Assembly: GCA_902575835.1 (NCBI GenBank)
Contig: CACGSX010000001.1
Coordinates: 1 to 64,000, forward strand
Length of the DNA: 64,000 nt
From: an uncultured Pelagibacteraceae bacterium
GTDB taxonomy: Bacteria > Pseudomonadota > Alphaproteobacteria > Pelagibacterales > Pelagibacteraceae
Reading direction: 5' to 3'
The notes under the pieces are model-generated. The model was not told where the DNA came from. It ran no database searches and worked only from the letters and a program-made list of their open reading frames with translations. Shown in pieces: positions 1 through 10,357 of this stretch (the first letter of the stretch is position 1; each line of letters opens with the position of its first letter). Made by a program: the position numbers and the translations under genes.

Positions 1-4
1 TTTA

Positions 5-1303
5 TCAATTTTGTAATAAATTATACTGATACGCTCTTGCTTCAACAATTTGTTTTGGTAAATTAAGATCAACATCATCTAAACATATAAATTCATCTTT
101 CTTGATGTCTTTTTTTAAAGTAGCATTATCAGTATAACCCATAGGTAAAATTTTTTCTTGTTTTGATCTGTTTGAAGAAATTAGTCTTCCCCTTGCACAA
201 TAACCCCCTTCTCCATCAAGTTTTTGTCCAGCTTTTAAATCTTTCTTTGCAACACTAGCTATTTCAGCATTAAAATTTTTTGTATGACCTGTTGCTTTAT
301 TATCAAGCACTATTGAATAAATTGATTGAGCTAATTCTAATCCAATATAATGATAAGGTCTCCAAATGGCTGAATAACTTCCCGAAGAGTCTGTTACCAT
401 TCCATAGTCTTTAAAACAGTTTTTCACATACTCATTTTGGGCTTTAATAACAATATACACACCCCATCTAAGATCATTTGGGATATCTTTTTTATTTAGA
501 TCAATACTTGAAATAACTTCTACTTGACCAGAATAATCTAATAAACCTCCTTCAGATTTTGGAATTAATTTTTTAGCAATGTCATAAACTCCAATTGGAG
601 GATATGTTAATCCACTATTTGGACATTTTAAGTCTGTCGCATTACTAACAGCACACATTTCTATTGATGATTTATCCCCACATAAAAAACTATTAAACAT
701 TTTAGGGTTCATTCCAGATTCATTTTCAGCTCTTTCTTTAGTTAAGCCGTAGTGGCCCCAGACTGTTTCTGGTGTCGAATATTCAAAAGATGGATGATAT
801 TTTGTTCCCTTACCTGCACATATAACTTCAAAACCATTTAATTTTGCCCATTCAATTTGTTCTAAAATTAACGATGGTTGATCACCATAAGCCATTGAAC
901 AGATCACATTATTTTTCTTTGCCAAATCTGACAAATACTTTCCACATAAAACATCTGCCTCAACATTAACCATTATTACATGCTTTTTGCTTTCTATGAT
1001 TTTCTTTGCATGTAATGTGCCTGCTATAGGGTTGCCTGTAGCTTCAATAAATACATCAATTTCTCTATTAAAAACTTTGTCTAAATTATCTGCAAAATTA
1101 ATCTTTTGTATAGTTTCACTAGATAATCCACTATTTAAACAATTTTTTTTTGCTCTCTCGATATCAAGCTCTATGATTGTGTCTAAAATGATTTTGTTTA
1201 ATTGATTATATTGAGCTAGAAACATTGAAACAAATTTCCCACAGCCAACAAAAGCAACTCTAATTGGTTTTTTTAAATTTTGAAGTTTAGTATATAAATA
1301 CAC
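5..1303 (-). CDS. NAD(P)-binding homoserine dehydrogenase-like oxidoreductase with C-terminal SAF-like domain
   Basis: ORF 432 aa; N-terminal Rossmann-type VAFVGCGKFV, IEATGNP; C-terminal SAF-like segment (VAKKDLKAGQKLDGEGGYCARGRL). Confidence 0.75.
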   Translation of the reverse strand: MYLYTKLQNLKKPIRVAFVGCGKFVSMFLAQYNQLNKIILDTIIELDIERAKKNCLNSGLSSETIQKINFADNLDKVFNREIDVFIEATGNPIAGTLHAKKIIESKKHVIMVNVEADVLCGKYLSDLAKKNNVICSMAYGDQPSLILEQIEWAKLNGFEVICAGKGTKYHPSFEYSTPETVWGHYGLTKERAENESGMNPKMFNSFLCGDKSSIEMCAVSNATDLKCPNSGLTYPPIGVYDIAKKLIPKSEGGLLDYSGQVEVISSIDLNKKDIPNDLRWGVYIVIKAQNEYVKNCFKDYGMVTDSSGSYSAIWRPYHYIGLELAQSIYSIVLDNKATGHTKNFNAEIASVAKKDLKAGQKLDGEGGYCARGRLISSNRSKQEKILPMGYTDNATLKKDIKKDEFICLDDVDLNLPKQIVEARAYQYNLLQN

Positions 1304-1307
1304 GGAT

Positions 1308-1625
1308 CTATCTTAATAAGAAAAAAATAATAAACCAATAAGATAATAATCCTGAAACAATAGTGGCGATTACACTTCTTGAGTAAAATCCAACAACTAA
1401 AGCAACAATTGCACCATAAATTTTTGGATCTGTGATTTCTACAAACAAACCAAAATCATTAAAAAAAACTCCAGGAAATATTATTGCTGGAAATACGGCT
1501 GATGGAACATAATTAAGAACTTCTTTAACTTTTGTTCCTAGCATTTCTCTGTCAATTAAAGCGACCATGGCCATTCTGGAAAAATAAGTTACAATTCCAG
1601 AAATTATAATTGAAAACCAGGTCAT
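1308..1625 (-). CDS. azlD: AzlD family branched-chain amino acid exporter subunit
   Basis: 105 aa hydrophobic ORF overlapping an AzlC-like ORF; FSRMAMVALI and YVPSAVFPAIIFPGVF typical of AzlD. Confidence 0.75.
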   Translation of the reverse strand: MTWFSIIISGIVTYFSRMAMVALIDREMLGTKVKEVLNYVPSAVFPAIIFPGVFFNDFGLFVEITDPKIYGAIVALVVGFYSRSVIATIVSGLLSYWFIIFFLLR

Positions 1626-2308
1626 TTTTTAAACCTCAACATTATAAATGCAGCAATTAGAGCGACTAAAGGAGATAATATTATGTAAGATTTAAATGGC
1701 GCATTAAATAAAATTAATGATGCAAATCCAGATACCAACATCACAAAAACATGATCTAATTTTCTTAAGTCATTTACTATAATCGCTAAAAAAGTTAGAG
1801 GGATTGCAAATTTTAAACCCAATTCTTCGGGTATAAATGAGCCCAATATAATTCCAATAATTGTGGATAACTGCCAGCAAAACCAAAGTGTTACTCCTGT
1901 ACCAAGAACATAATAATGTGGATTAGATAAATTTTTATTCTGTTTAATGTACTTGTTAGACTCTGCAAAACCTTGGTCTACAATAAAATATGATATAAAT
2001 AATTTTTTTATAAAACTTAGTTTTTCAAGATATTCAGATAAAACTGCTCCATATAATAAATGTCTAGAATTTATTACTCCAACTGATGTAATAGCTACTA
2101 ATGAAGAGGCTCCACCCGATAAAAGTTGCATAAATATTATTTGTGATGCGCCACCAAAAATAATCAATGAAGTTGCATAAACTAAAATTGGATCAAAACC
2201 TAATTCAACGCCAATAGCTCCAGTTATAATTCCAAAAGGAATTACTGATAGCATATGAGGTAAAACAGCAACCGTGCCTTTAAAAAATATTTTTGATTTT
2301 GAAAGCAT
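1622..2308 (-). CDS. azlC: AzlC family branched-chain amino acid exporter
   Basis: PFGIITGAIGVELGFDPILVYATSLIIFGGASQIIFMQLL, SRHLLYGA typical of AzlC. Confidence 0.85.
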   Translation of the reverse strand: MLSKSKIFFKGTVAVLPHMLSVIPFGIITGAIGVELGFDPILVYATSLIIFGGASQIIFMQLLSGGASSLVAITSVGVINSRHLLYGAVLSEYLEKLSFIKKLFISYFIVDQGFAESNKYIKQNKNLSNPHYYVLGTGVTLWFCWQLSTIIGIILGSFIPEELGLKFAIPLTFLAIIVNDLRKLDHVFVMLVSGFASLILFNAPFKSYIILSPLVALIAAFIMLRFKK

Positions 2309-2311
2309 TAA

Positions 2312-2716
2312 TTAAAAATTCACTAAAGCTTTTTTGAGATATTTTTGATTTAATTTACAATCTTTATAGCCTTGCTTAACAACGTTTAGATATCTTTCGG
2401 TTGGATATCTAAAAATTGTTTTTTTAGGCATTATATAAGTCATCACAGTATTGTTATAATACTTAAAATACATTTTCTTATAAAGAATTGGATAATCTTC
2501 ATAAATATCAAGTTTTTTTTCATCACTTTTTGATATCTCATACAATCCACCAGGCACAATGGAATTATTTTTCTTTTCTATATCAGCTGCACGATACTTG
2601 CTTCTGAAATTAAGTGTATATCCTTTTAAATTTATCTTTTTAATAAATTTGGAATCTTTACATCTTCTTTTCATTTGAAAATGATTAAGATTACTTCCGT
2701 AAGCAAAATAAAGCAT
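2312..2716 (-). CDS. gamma-glutamylcyclotransferase-like family protein
   Basis: N-terminal YFAYGSNLNHFQMKRRC motif. Confidence 0.75.
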   Translation of the reverse strand: MLYFAYGSNLNHFQMKRRCKDSKFIKKINLKGYTLNFRSKYRAADIEKKNNSIVPGGLYEISKSDEKKLDIYEDYPILYKKMYFKYYNNTVMTYIMPKKTIFRYPTERYLNVVKQGYKDCKLNQKYLKKALVNF

Positions 2717-2718
2717 AA

Positions 2719-3468
2719 TTATCTCTCAACTATTTCAATTTCTTTATCTTTAACAAACTTAAGTATTTCTGAATTACATTTATCAATTTTTGTTTTATCT
2801 ACTGATCTCACAACAATTGATACTCCTAATTTTCCAGCTTTAAAAAAAGGATAACTTCCGATTTCAACTTCAGAATTATTATTTTGGACCTCTGTTAAAG
2901 ATTTAGCTATTTCACTCTCAACAGTTCTTAAATTAATTGTTTCGCTTAATATTGGCTCCCCTCCAACTATAAGGTTATTTAAACTTCCAAGCATAGCCTT
3001 CATAATAGATGGAACTCCTGGAAGACAAAATACATTTTCAACATAAAAGCCAGGTGCACCACTAGATGGATTTAAAATTAAATTAGCGCTGACAGGCATT
3101 TTAGCCATCTTTTGTCTACCTTCATTAAATTCTCCTGGCTTATAATAATTTTCTAGTATTGAAAAAGCCTCTTTGTGAAAACCGTATTCAATATTAAATG
3201 CTTTAGATACAGACTCTGCGGTAATATCATCGTGGGTTGGCCCTATTCCTCCTGTAGTAAATATATATGAATGTTTTTTTCTAAGTTCGTTGACTGTGTT
3301 AATAATAATATTTTCATCATCAGGAATGACTCTAACTTCTGCAACAGATATACCTAATGAATTTAACCAAATAGCTAATGTACTTGTATTAACATCTTGT
3401 GTTCTACCTGATAAAACTTCGTTACCGATAATTAAAATACCAGCATTTATCTCTTTTTTATTTTGCAT
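2719..3468 (-). CDS. competence/damage-inducible CinA N-terminal-like (molybdopterin-binding domain) protein
   Basis: AGILIIGNEVLSGRTQDVNTSTLA, FTTGGIGPTHDDITAESV, PSSGAPGFYVENVFCLPGVP; no CinA C-terminal domain. Confidence 0.85.
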   Translation of the reverse strand: MQNKKEINAGILIIGNEVLSGRTQDVNTSTLAIWLNSLGISVAEVRVIPDDENIIINTVNELRKKHSYIFTTGGIGPTHDDITAESVSKAFNIEYGFHKEAFSILENYYKPGEFNEGRQKMAKMPVSANLILNPSSGAPGFYVENVFCLPGVPSIMKAMLGSLNNLIVGGEPILSETINLRTVESEIAKSLTEVQNNNSEVEIGSYPFFKAGKLGVSIVVRSVDKTKIDKCNSEILKFVKDKEIEIVER

Positions 3469-3490
3469 ATGTAAATATAAGTAAATTTAT

Positions 3491-4177
3491 ATGAAATTTA
3501 CAAATAGCCTTATTAAAGGAAAATTATTAAAAAGATATAAAAGATTTTTCGCCGATATAAAAGTAAATAGCAAGATTATAACGGCACATTGTCCTAACAC
3601 TGGATCTATGCAGGGTCTCTTAGATGAAGGTAATGAAGTTTTACTTACAGAACACAATGATCCAAAAAGAAAACTGAAATTCACATTAGAAATTATTAAA
3701 GCAAAAAAAAGATTTGTTGGAGTCAATACTCATAGAGCTAACAAAATCGTTAATCATGGATTAGAAAATAAATTAATATCAGAATTTAAAACTATTAAAA
3801 ATATTAAACCAGAATTTAAATTTAGTGATGATACAAGATTCGATTTTTTATGTGATAGTTATTTAATAGAAGTAAAGAATGTTACATTATTTAGAGAAAA
3901 TGATATTGCAGAATTTCCTGATGCGGTAACATCAAGAGGAACAAAACATCTAAATATGTTAATTAAATCAATTAAAAAAGGATATAAACCATATGTCTTA
4001 TTTTTAACGCAAATTCAAAATATAAATAAATTTAGAATTGCAAAAGATATTGACCACATTTATTTTGAAAACTACAAAAAAGCAAAAAAGGCAGGAGTAA
4101 AATTTCTAGCTTACAGATGTAAGCTTAGTTCTAAAGAGATTAAAGTTGAAAAAAAAATTAATATTATAGATGATTGA
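3491..4177 (+). CDS. sfsA: DNA/RNA nuclease SfsA
   Basis: AHCPNTGSMQGLL, RFDFLCDSYLIEVKNVTL, FPDAVTSRGTKHL. Confidence 0.9.
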   Translation: MKFTNSLIKGKLLKRYKRFFADIKVNSKIITAHCPNTGSMQGLLDEGNEVLLTEHNDPKRKLKFTLEIIKAKKRFVGVNTHRANKIVNHGLENKLISEFKTIKNIKPEFKFSDDTRFDFLCDSYLIEVKNVTLFRENDIAEFPDAVTSRGTKHLNMLIKSIKKGYKPYVLFLTQIQNINKFRIAKDIDHIYFENYKKAKKAGVKFLAYRCKLSSKEIKVEKKINIIDD

Positions 4178-4940
4178 ATATAAAGAAAAATTTGAAAAGA
4201 TGAGAATTGCTGGAAAGCTTGCATCAAAGACTTTAGACATGCTTACAGACTATATTAAACCAGGAGTATCAACAGATAAGATCGATAAGTTGGGCTATGA
4301 ATTTATAAAAGATAATGGAGGCTATTCAGCTCCATTATTTTATAGAGGTTTTGAAAAATCACTCTGTACATCATTAAATCATGTAGTTTGTCATGGAATA
4401 CCTTCAGAGAGAATTTTAGAAGATGGTGATGCAGTCAATATTGATGTGACGGCAGTTGTTGATAATTATTATGGGGATACAAGTAGAATGTATGAAATTG
4501 GTAATGTACCGGTTAAGGCAAAAAATTTAATTGAAGCCACCTACGACTCATTAATGAAAGCAATATCAATTTTACAACCAGGTAAAAAACTTGGTGATAT
4601 AGGATTTGAAATTCAATCTTTTGTTGAAAGCAAAGGTTTTTCAGTTGTTAGAGATTTTTGTGGTCATGGAATAAGTAATGTTTTTCATGAACCTCCCAAT
4701 ATTCTTCATTATGGATCTAAAAATACCGGCAAAGAAATATTGCCTGGTATGACGTTTACCATTGAACCAATGATAAATTATGGAAAATATGAAACAAAAG
4801 TTTTAAATGATGGGTGGACTGCAGTAACTAAAGATAAATCATTATCAGCACAATTTGAGCATACTGTTGGTATCACAGAAGATTCATATGAAATTTTCAC
4901 AGAATCTGTTAAAGGTTATAGGAGGCCCCCATATAATTAA
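4170..4940 (+). CDS. map: type I methionine aminopeptidase
   Basis: NHVVCHGIPSERILEDGDAVNIDVT, YYGDTSRMY, CGHGISNVFHEPPNILHY, FTIEPMIN. Confidence 0.95.
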   Translation: MIEYKEKFEKMRIAGKLASKTLDMLTDYIKPGVSTDKIDKLGYEFIKDNGGYSAPLFYRGFEKSLCTSLNHVVCHGIPSERILEDGDAVNIDVTAVVDNYYGDTSRMYEIGNVPVKAKNLIEATYDSLMKAISILQPGKKLGDIGFEIQSFVESKGFSVVRDFCGHGISNVFHEPPNILHYGSKNTGKEILPGMTFTIEPMINYGKYETKVLNDGWTAVTKDKSLSAQFEHTVGITEDSYEIFTESVKGYRRPPYN

Positions 4941-6230
4941 TGATATCAAGATATTCTAGAAAAGAACTTGTCAGTATTTGGTCTGAAGAAAATAAATATA
5001 AGATTTGGCTAGATGTAGAAATCGCTGCAGCTGAGGCTATGGAAAAATATAAAATTATTCCTAAAGGAGTTGCATCATTAGTTAAAAGAAAAGGTAAAAT
5101 CAAAGTTAAAAGAATTCATGATATAGAAGCAAAAGTTAAGCATGATGTAATTGCTTTTTTGACATCAATTACAGAACAAGCCGGTCTTAAAGCAAGATAT
5201 CTTCATCAAGGTATGACCTCATCTGATGTTTTAGATACAACTTTAAATGTTCAATTAGTTCAATCAGGAAACATCTTATTAAGAGATATTGATAAAATTT
5301 TATCTGTTCTAAAAAAACAGGCTAAAAAATATAAAATGACTCCTTGTATTGGAAGAAGTCATGGAATTCATGCGGAACCTATTACTTTTGGACTAAAATT
5401 AGCTTCATTTTATGAAGAATTTAAAAGAAATAAATTAAGACTAAAAGATGCAATAGAAAATGTATCAACATGTGCAATTTCAGGAGCTGTTGGAACGTTT
5501 GCAAATATAAATCCTAAAGTAGAAACTTATGTTGCAAAAAAATTAAAATTGAAAGCTGAGCCAATCTCAACTCAAATTATTCCAAGAGATAGACATGCGC
5601 ATTATTTTTCAGTGCTTGGGATTATTGCTGGATCTGTTGAAAGAGTCGCAACAGAAATAAGGCTTTTACAAAGATCAGAAGTTTATGAATTACAAGAATA
5701 CTTTTCAAAAGATCAAAAAGGTTCCTCTGCTATGCCTCATAAAAAATCCAATATTAAGTGAAAATCTTACAGGACTTGCAAGGATGGTGAGAAGCTATGT
5801 AATTCCAGCTTTAGAAAATATTTCTTTGTGGCATGAAAGAGATATATCTCACTCTAGTGTTGAAAGAAATATTGGTCCAGATGCAAATATAACTCTAGAT
5901 TTTGCTTTAGTTAGACTGTCAGGAATTTTAGAGAAAATGATTGTTTATCCTAAAATGATGATAAAAAATTTAAACTTAACAAGAGGTCTTGTTTTTTCTC
6001 AAGAGGTAATGTTAGAACTTACTAAATCAGGTATCACTAGAGAGAAAGCTTATAGATTGGTTCAGTCTCATGCAAAAGCTAGTTTTGCAAAGAATACAAA
6101 TCTGTTAACACTTTTAAAAAATGATAAATCTATCACTGGTAAAGTAAGTGAAAAAAGATTAGATAAAATCTTTACATATGACAAACACTTAAAAAATGTA
6201 AATTATATATTTAAAAGAGTATTCAAATAA
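4940..6230 (+). CDS. purB: adenylosuccinate lyase, frameshifted in this sequence (ORFs 4940-5761 and 5685-6230)
   Basis: Frame 1 ends GSSAMPHKK-SNIK*; the other frame continues as NPILSENLTGLARMVRSYVIPALENISLWHERDISHSSVERNIGPDA, the PurB C-terminal half; break at the A6 run 5741-5746. Confidence 0.9.
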
Positions 6231-7015
6231 TGAAAAAAGGAAAAAAATTATACGAAGGTAAAGCAAAAATAATTTTTGCAAGTAACGATAAAAAATATGT
6301 TATCCAACATTTTAAAGATGATGCAACCGCATTTAATAATCAAAAAAAAGCAGTGATGGATGGTAAAGGAATTTTAAACAACAGAATTTCTGAACATATA
6401 TTAACTCAATTAAACAATGTTGGTATCAAAAATCATTTAGTAAAACGTTTAAATATGAGAGAGCAACTGGTTCAACATGTTGAAATTATACCTATTGAAT
6501 TTATTGTAAGAAATATTGCAACTGGATCATTAACTAAAAGATTGGGAATTGAAGATGGTACAGTCTTAGATAATCCATTAATAGAGTATTGCTTAAAAGA
6601 TGATGCTTTAGGAGATCCGTTAGTAAGTACTGAACACATCTTGGCTTTTAAGTGGATGGAAAAAGATGAATTAAACTTAATAAATAAAGAATTAAATAGA
6701 ATTAACGATTTTCTACAAGGCATGTTTAGAGGTGTTGGAATTAAACTTGTAGATTTTAAAGTAGAGTTTGGAAGATACGAAAAAAATGGAAAAAAAGAGA
6801 TCATACTCGCAGATGAAATAAGTCCAGATACCTGCAGACTATGGGATGTAAATAGTGATAAAAAACTAGATAAAGATAGATTTAGAAAAGGCCTTGGTAA
6901 TCTAATTGAGGCTTATCAAGAAGTTGCAAGAAGATTAGATATACTTCATGAACAATCAAATATAAGACCATTAAAATATACAAAGCCACAAGCAGTAAAG
7001 ATTAAAAAAAAATAA
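6230..7015 (+). CDS. purC: phosphoribosylaminoimidazolesuccinocarboxamide synthase
   Basis: LYEGKAKIIF, FKDDATAFN, IPIEFIVRNIATGSL, LADEISPDTCRLWD. Confidence 0.95.
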   Translation: MKKGKKLYEGKAKIIFASNDKKYVIQHFKDDATAFNNQKKAVMDGKGILNNRISEHILTQLNNVGIKNHLVKRLNMREQLVQHVEIIPIEFIVRNIATGSLTKRLGIEDGTVLDNPLIEYCLKDDALGDPLVSTEHILAFKWMEKDELNLINKELNRINDFLQGMFRGVGIKLVDFKVEFGRYEKNGKKEIILADEISPDTCRLWDVNSDKKLDKDRFRKGLGNLIEAYQEVARRLDILHEQSNIRPLKYTKPQAVKIKKK

Positions 7016-7248
7016 TGAAAATTAAAGTAATTGTAACTCTTAAAAATGGGGTTTTAGATCCTCAAGGGAAGGCAATTCAACAAACTCTTAATGGTATGAA
7101 CTTTGGAAATGTAGAAGATGTAAGACAAGGTAAATATTTTGAAATTGAAGTTAAAGAGAAAGATGAAAAAAAAGCAAAGTCTTTAGTCGATGATATGTGT
7201 AAAAAACTATTAGCCAATCTTGTTATTGAGGATTACAAAATAGTTTAA
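7015..7248 (+). CDS. purS: phosphoribosylformylglycinamidine synthase subunit PurS
   Basis: 77 aa; VTLKNGVLDPQGKAIQQTL, VRQGKYFEI; between purC and purQ. Confidence 0.95.
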   Translation: MKIKVIVTLKNGVLDPQGKAIQQTLNGMNFGNVEDVRQGKYFEIEVKEKDEKKAKSLVDDMCKKLLANLVIEDYKIV

Positions 7249-7251
7249 TTA

Positions 7252-7935
7252 ATGAGATCATCAGTCATTATATTTCCAGGATCAAATTGTGATAGAGACA
7301 TGGATGTAGCTTTAAAAAAATTTGGTTTTAAAAATCAAATGGTTTGGCATAATGATCTATCTATTCCAAAATCAGATTTAATAGTATTGCCAGGTGGCTT
7401 TTCCTACGGTGATTATTTAAGATGTGGAAGCATTGCTTCTAAATCAAAAATTATAAAATCAGTAATTGATTTTGCTAATTCTGGAGGTTTGGTATTAGGT
7501 ATTTGTAATGGATTTCAAATTTTAACTGAAACTGGCTTACTAAAAGGAATTTTGCAACAAAATAAGTTTCTTAATTTCATATGCAGCAATGTTTTTGTAA
7601 AAGTTAAAGATAAACAAAATAAATATTTTAAAGATTTAAAAAAGGATGTTTTAGAACTTCATATTGCCCATAATGAAGGAAATTATTTTTGTAGTGATGA
7701 TGAATTAAAATCATTGGAAGATAATAATCAAATAGCTGTAACATATTGTGGAGACGATGGTACAGAAAATGAAACAACTAATCCAAACGGAGCAATTAAA
7801 AATATAGCGGGAATTTTTAATAACAATAAAAATGTTCTTGGAATGATGCCTCATCCTGAGAGAATGATAGATAAATATTTATCAGGTGAAGATGGTTCAT
7901 TATTTTTCAAAAATATTTTAGATAACTTTAAATAA
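7252..7935 (+). CDS. purQ: phosphoribosylformylglycinamidine synthase subunit PurQ
   Basis: VIIFPGSNCDRDMD, LPGGFSYGDYLRCG, GICNGFQIL, MMPHPERM. Confidence 0.95.
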   Translation: MRSSVIIFPGSNCDRDMDVALKKFGFKNQMVWHNDLSIPKSDLIVLPGGFSYGDYLRCGSIASKSKIIKSVIDFANSGGLVLGICNGFQILTETGLLKGILQQNKFLNFICSNVFVKVKDKQNKYFKDLKKDVLELHIAHNEGNYFCSDDELKSLEDNNQIAVTYCGDDGTENETTNPNGAIKNIAGIFNNNKNVLGMMPHPERMIDKYLSGEDGSLFFKNILDNFK

Positions 7936-10127
7936 TGGAAGTCACAGAAGCAGTTGCGGTAGACCACGGATTAAAAAAAGAAGAATTTTCTAAAATATGT
8001 AAACTTCTTAAGAGAATACCTAATTTAACTGAGCTTGCAATATTTTCTGCGATGTGGAATGAACATTGCTCCTATAAGTCTTCTAGAAAACATTTAAAAA
8101 AAATGCACACCAAAGGAAAACAGGTCATCCAAGGACCTGGAGAAAATGCTGGTGTTATTGATATTGGAGATGACGATGCAATTGTATTTAAAATTGAAAG
8201 CCATAATCACCCTTCATTTATTGAACCTTATCAAGGTGCGGCGACTGGAGTTGGTGGTATCATGCGTGACGTATTTACAATGGGAGCAAGACCAATAGCA
8301 AATCTAAATTCAATTCATTTTGGTTCACCACAACATAAAAAAACAAGAAACTTATTAAGAGGAGTTGTTAAAGGCATAGGTGGATATGGAAATTGTATTG
8401 GAGTTCCAACAATTGCTGGTCAAACAACTTTTGATGAGTCTTACAATGGAAATATTTTAGTAAATGCCATGACTCTTGGTTTAGTAAATAAAAATAAGAT
8501 TTTTTACTCAAAAGCAGCCGGTTTGGATAAACCAGTAATATATGTAGGTTCGAAAACTGGAAGAGATGGAATTCATGGCGCCAGTATGGCTTCAGCAACA
8601 TTCGATGACAAAATTGACGAAAAAAAACCAACAGTTCAAGTTGGAGACCCATTTACTGAAAAATTACTACTTGAAGCTTGCCTAGAATTAATGGCTGATA
8701 ACTCAATTATTGCAATTCAAGATATGGGTGCAGCAGGATTAACTTCTTCTAGTGTTGAAATGGCCTCAAAAGGAAATCTTGGAATTGAATTAAATCTAAG
8801 CAAAGTTCCTTGTAGAGAGGAAAAAATGACACCTTACGAAATTATGTTATCTGAAAGTCAAGAAAGAATGCTTATAGTTCTTGAAAAAGGAAAAGAAGAT
8901 CACGCTAAGAAAATATTTGATAAATGGAACCTAGATTTCGCGGTTATAGGTAAAACAACTAATTCAAAAAAAATAGAATTAATATTTGATAATAAAAAAG
9001 TTGCTGAAATACCGATTGATCTTCTTGCTGAAAATGCTCCAATCTATGATCGTCCTTGGAAAAAAACTAAATTACCTCAAAAATTAAATTTTGATAAAGA
9101 CGAATTTAAATCTCTAAAATTATCAGATTGCTTGAAGAAGATCTTAAGTAATTCAAACATTTCTGACAAAAAATGGATATGGGATCAATACGATCATACA
9201 GTAATGGGTGACACAATTCAAAAACCTGGAGGTGATGCTGGTGTTGTTAGAATTCATGGGACCAATAAAGCGGTAGCGGCATCAGTAGATTCTTCTGCAT
9301 TATATTGTTTCTCGCATCCATTAACTGGAGGAAAACAAATAGTTTGTGAGAGCTATAGAAATCTTATTTCGGTAGGAGCTAAACCTATTGCTATTACAAA
9401 TTGTTTAAACTTTGGAAATCCAGAAAAAGAAAAAAATATGGGTGAATTCGTAGAATGTGTTGAAGGAATTACAGAAGCAAGTAAATATCTAAATTTTCCA
9501 GTCGTATCTGGAAATGTTTCGTTTTATAACGAAACAAAAGATAAAGGCATAAAGCCAACACCGACAATTGGTGGTGTAGGGCTAATCTCTGACTATCAAC
9601 ATATGCTTACAATGGAATTTAAAACTGAAGGAAACTTAGTTTATGTAATTGGTAAAACTGATGGGCATTTAGATCAAAGTATTTTTGCAAGAGAGCTTTT
9701 AAATGAAAAAAAAGGTCCACCACCAACCGTTAATTTATTTAATGAAAAAAACATAGGTGAGACTTTATTAGATTTATCTAGGAAAAATCTTATTGTGAGC
9801 TGTCATGATGTTTCGCTAGGTGGAATTTTAACTGCAATATCAAAAATGTGTATTAAAGGAAAAAAAGGAATAAAAATTAATTCACTTAAAGGTTTAACAA
9901 ATAAATATGAATATTTTTTTGGTGAAGATCAGGCTCGATATATTGTTGAAATACCTAGAGCTAGTTTGAAGAAAGTAATCGAGATTTTAAACAAATATTC
10001 AGTACATTTTGACGATTTAGGAATAATAGATGGTAATTCCATTAAATATAATGATGATATCAATTTGCCTATTGAAGAATTGGCAGATGCACATAAATAT
10101 TGGTTAAAAAAGTATATGGATAGCTAA
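7935..10127 (+). CDS. purL: phosphoribosylformylglycinamidine synthase subunit PurL
   Basis: 730 aa; WNEHCSYKSSRKHLK, KIESHNHPSFIEPYQGAATGVGGIMRDVFTMGARP, QDMGAAGLTSSS. Confidence 0.97.
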   Translation: MEVTEAVAVDHGLKKEEFSKICKLLKRIPNLTELAIFSAMWNEHCSYKSSRKHLKKMHTKGKQVIQGPGENAGVIDIGDDDAIVFKIESHNHPSFIEPYQGAATGVGGIMRDVFTMGARPIANLNSIHFGSPQHKKTRNLLRGVVKGIGGYGNCIGVPTIAGQTTFDESYNGNILVNAMTLGLVNKNKIFYSKAAGLDKPVIYVGSKTGRDGIHGASMASATFDDKIDEKKPTVQVGDPFTEKLLLEACLELMADNSIIAIQDMGAAGLTSSSVEMASKGNLGIELNLSKVPCREEKMTPYEIMLSESQERMLIVLEKGKEDHAKKIFDKWNLDFAVIGKTTNSKKIELIFDNKKVAEIPIDLLAENAPIYDRPWKKTKLPQKLNFDKDEFKSLKLSDCLKKILSNSNISDKKWIWDQYDHTVMGDTIQKPGGDAGVVRIHGTNKAVAASVDSSALYCFSHPLTGGKQIVCESYRNLISVGAKPIAITNCLNFGNPEKEKNMGEFVECVEGITEASKYLNFPVVSGNVSFYNETKDKGIKPTPTIGGVGLISDYQHMLTMEFKTEGNLVYVIGKTDGHLDQSIFARELLNEKKGPPPTVNLFNEKNIGETLLDLSRKNLIVSCHDVSLGGILTAISKMCIKGKKGIKINSLKGLTNKYEYFFGEDQARYIVEIPRASLKKVIEILNKYSVHFDDLGIIDGNSIKYNDDINLPIEELADAHKYWLKKYMDS

Positions 10128-10357
10128 TGGCAATGGATTTAAAAGAAATTGAGGGCTTAATTAAAGAAGGATTACCTGACGCAAAAGTTGAAATTCAAGA
10201 TTTAGCAGGTGATGGAAATCACTATTCTGCTACAGTGACATCATCTGAATTTTCAGGTAAAAGTAAAATAGAACAACATAAAATGGTGTATAATTCTTTA
10301 AAAGGTAAAATGGGAAATGAGCTTCACGCTTTAGCAATTAAAACAAAGGAAATTTAA
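10127..10357 (+). CDS. BolA family protein
   Basis: 76 aa; IEGLIKEGLPDAKVEIQDLAGDGNHYSATVTS; HALAIKTKEI; followed by a monothiol glutaredoxin. Confidence 0.9.
   Translation: MAMDLKEIEGLIKEGLPDAKVEIQDLAGDGNHYSATVTSSEFSGKSKIEQHKMVYNSLKGKMGNELHALAIKTKEI

Noticed and set aside
987-1205. Antisense ORF of 72 aa
   Set aside because: Lies inside the SAF-domain oxidoreductase gene on the other strand; no recognisable motif. Chance ORF.
5741-5746. Programmed ribosomal frameshift in purB
   Set aside because: Restoring the frame needs +1/-2, and the full signature needs two extra A; A-runs usually favour -1. An indel error is simpler.
8368-8652. Antisense ORF of 94 aa inside purL
   Set aside because: Fully within a conserved essential gene; composition of a mirrored coding frame.
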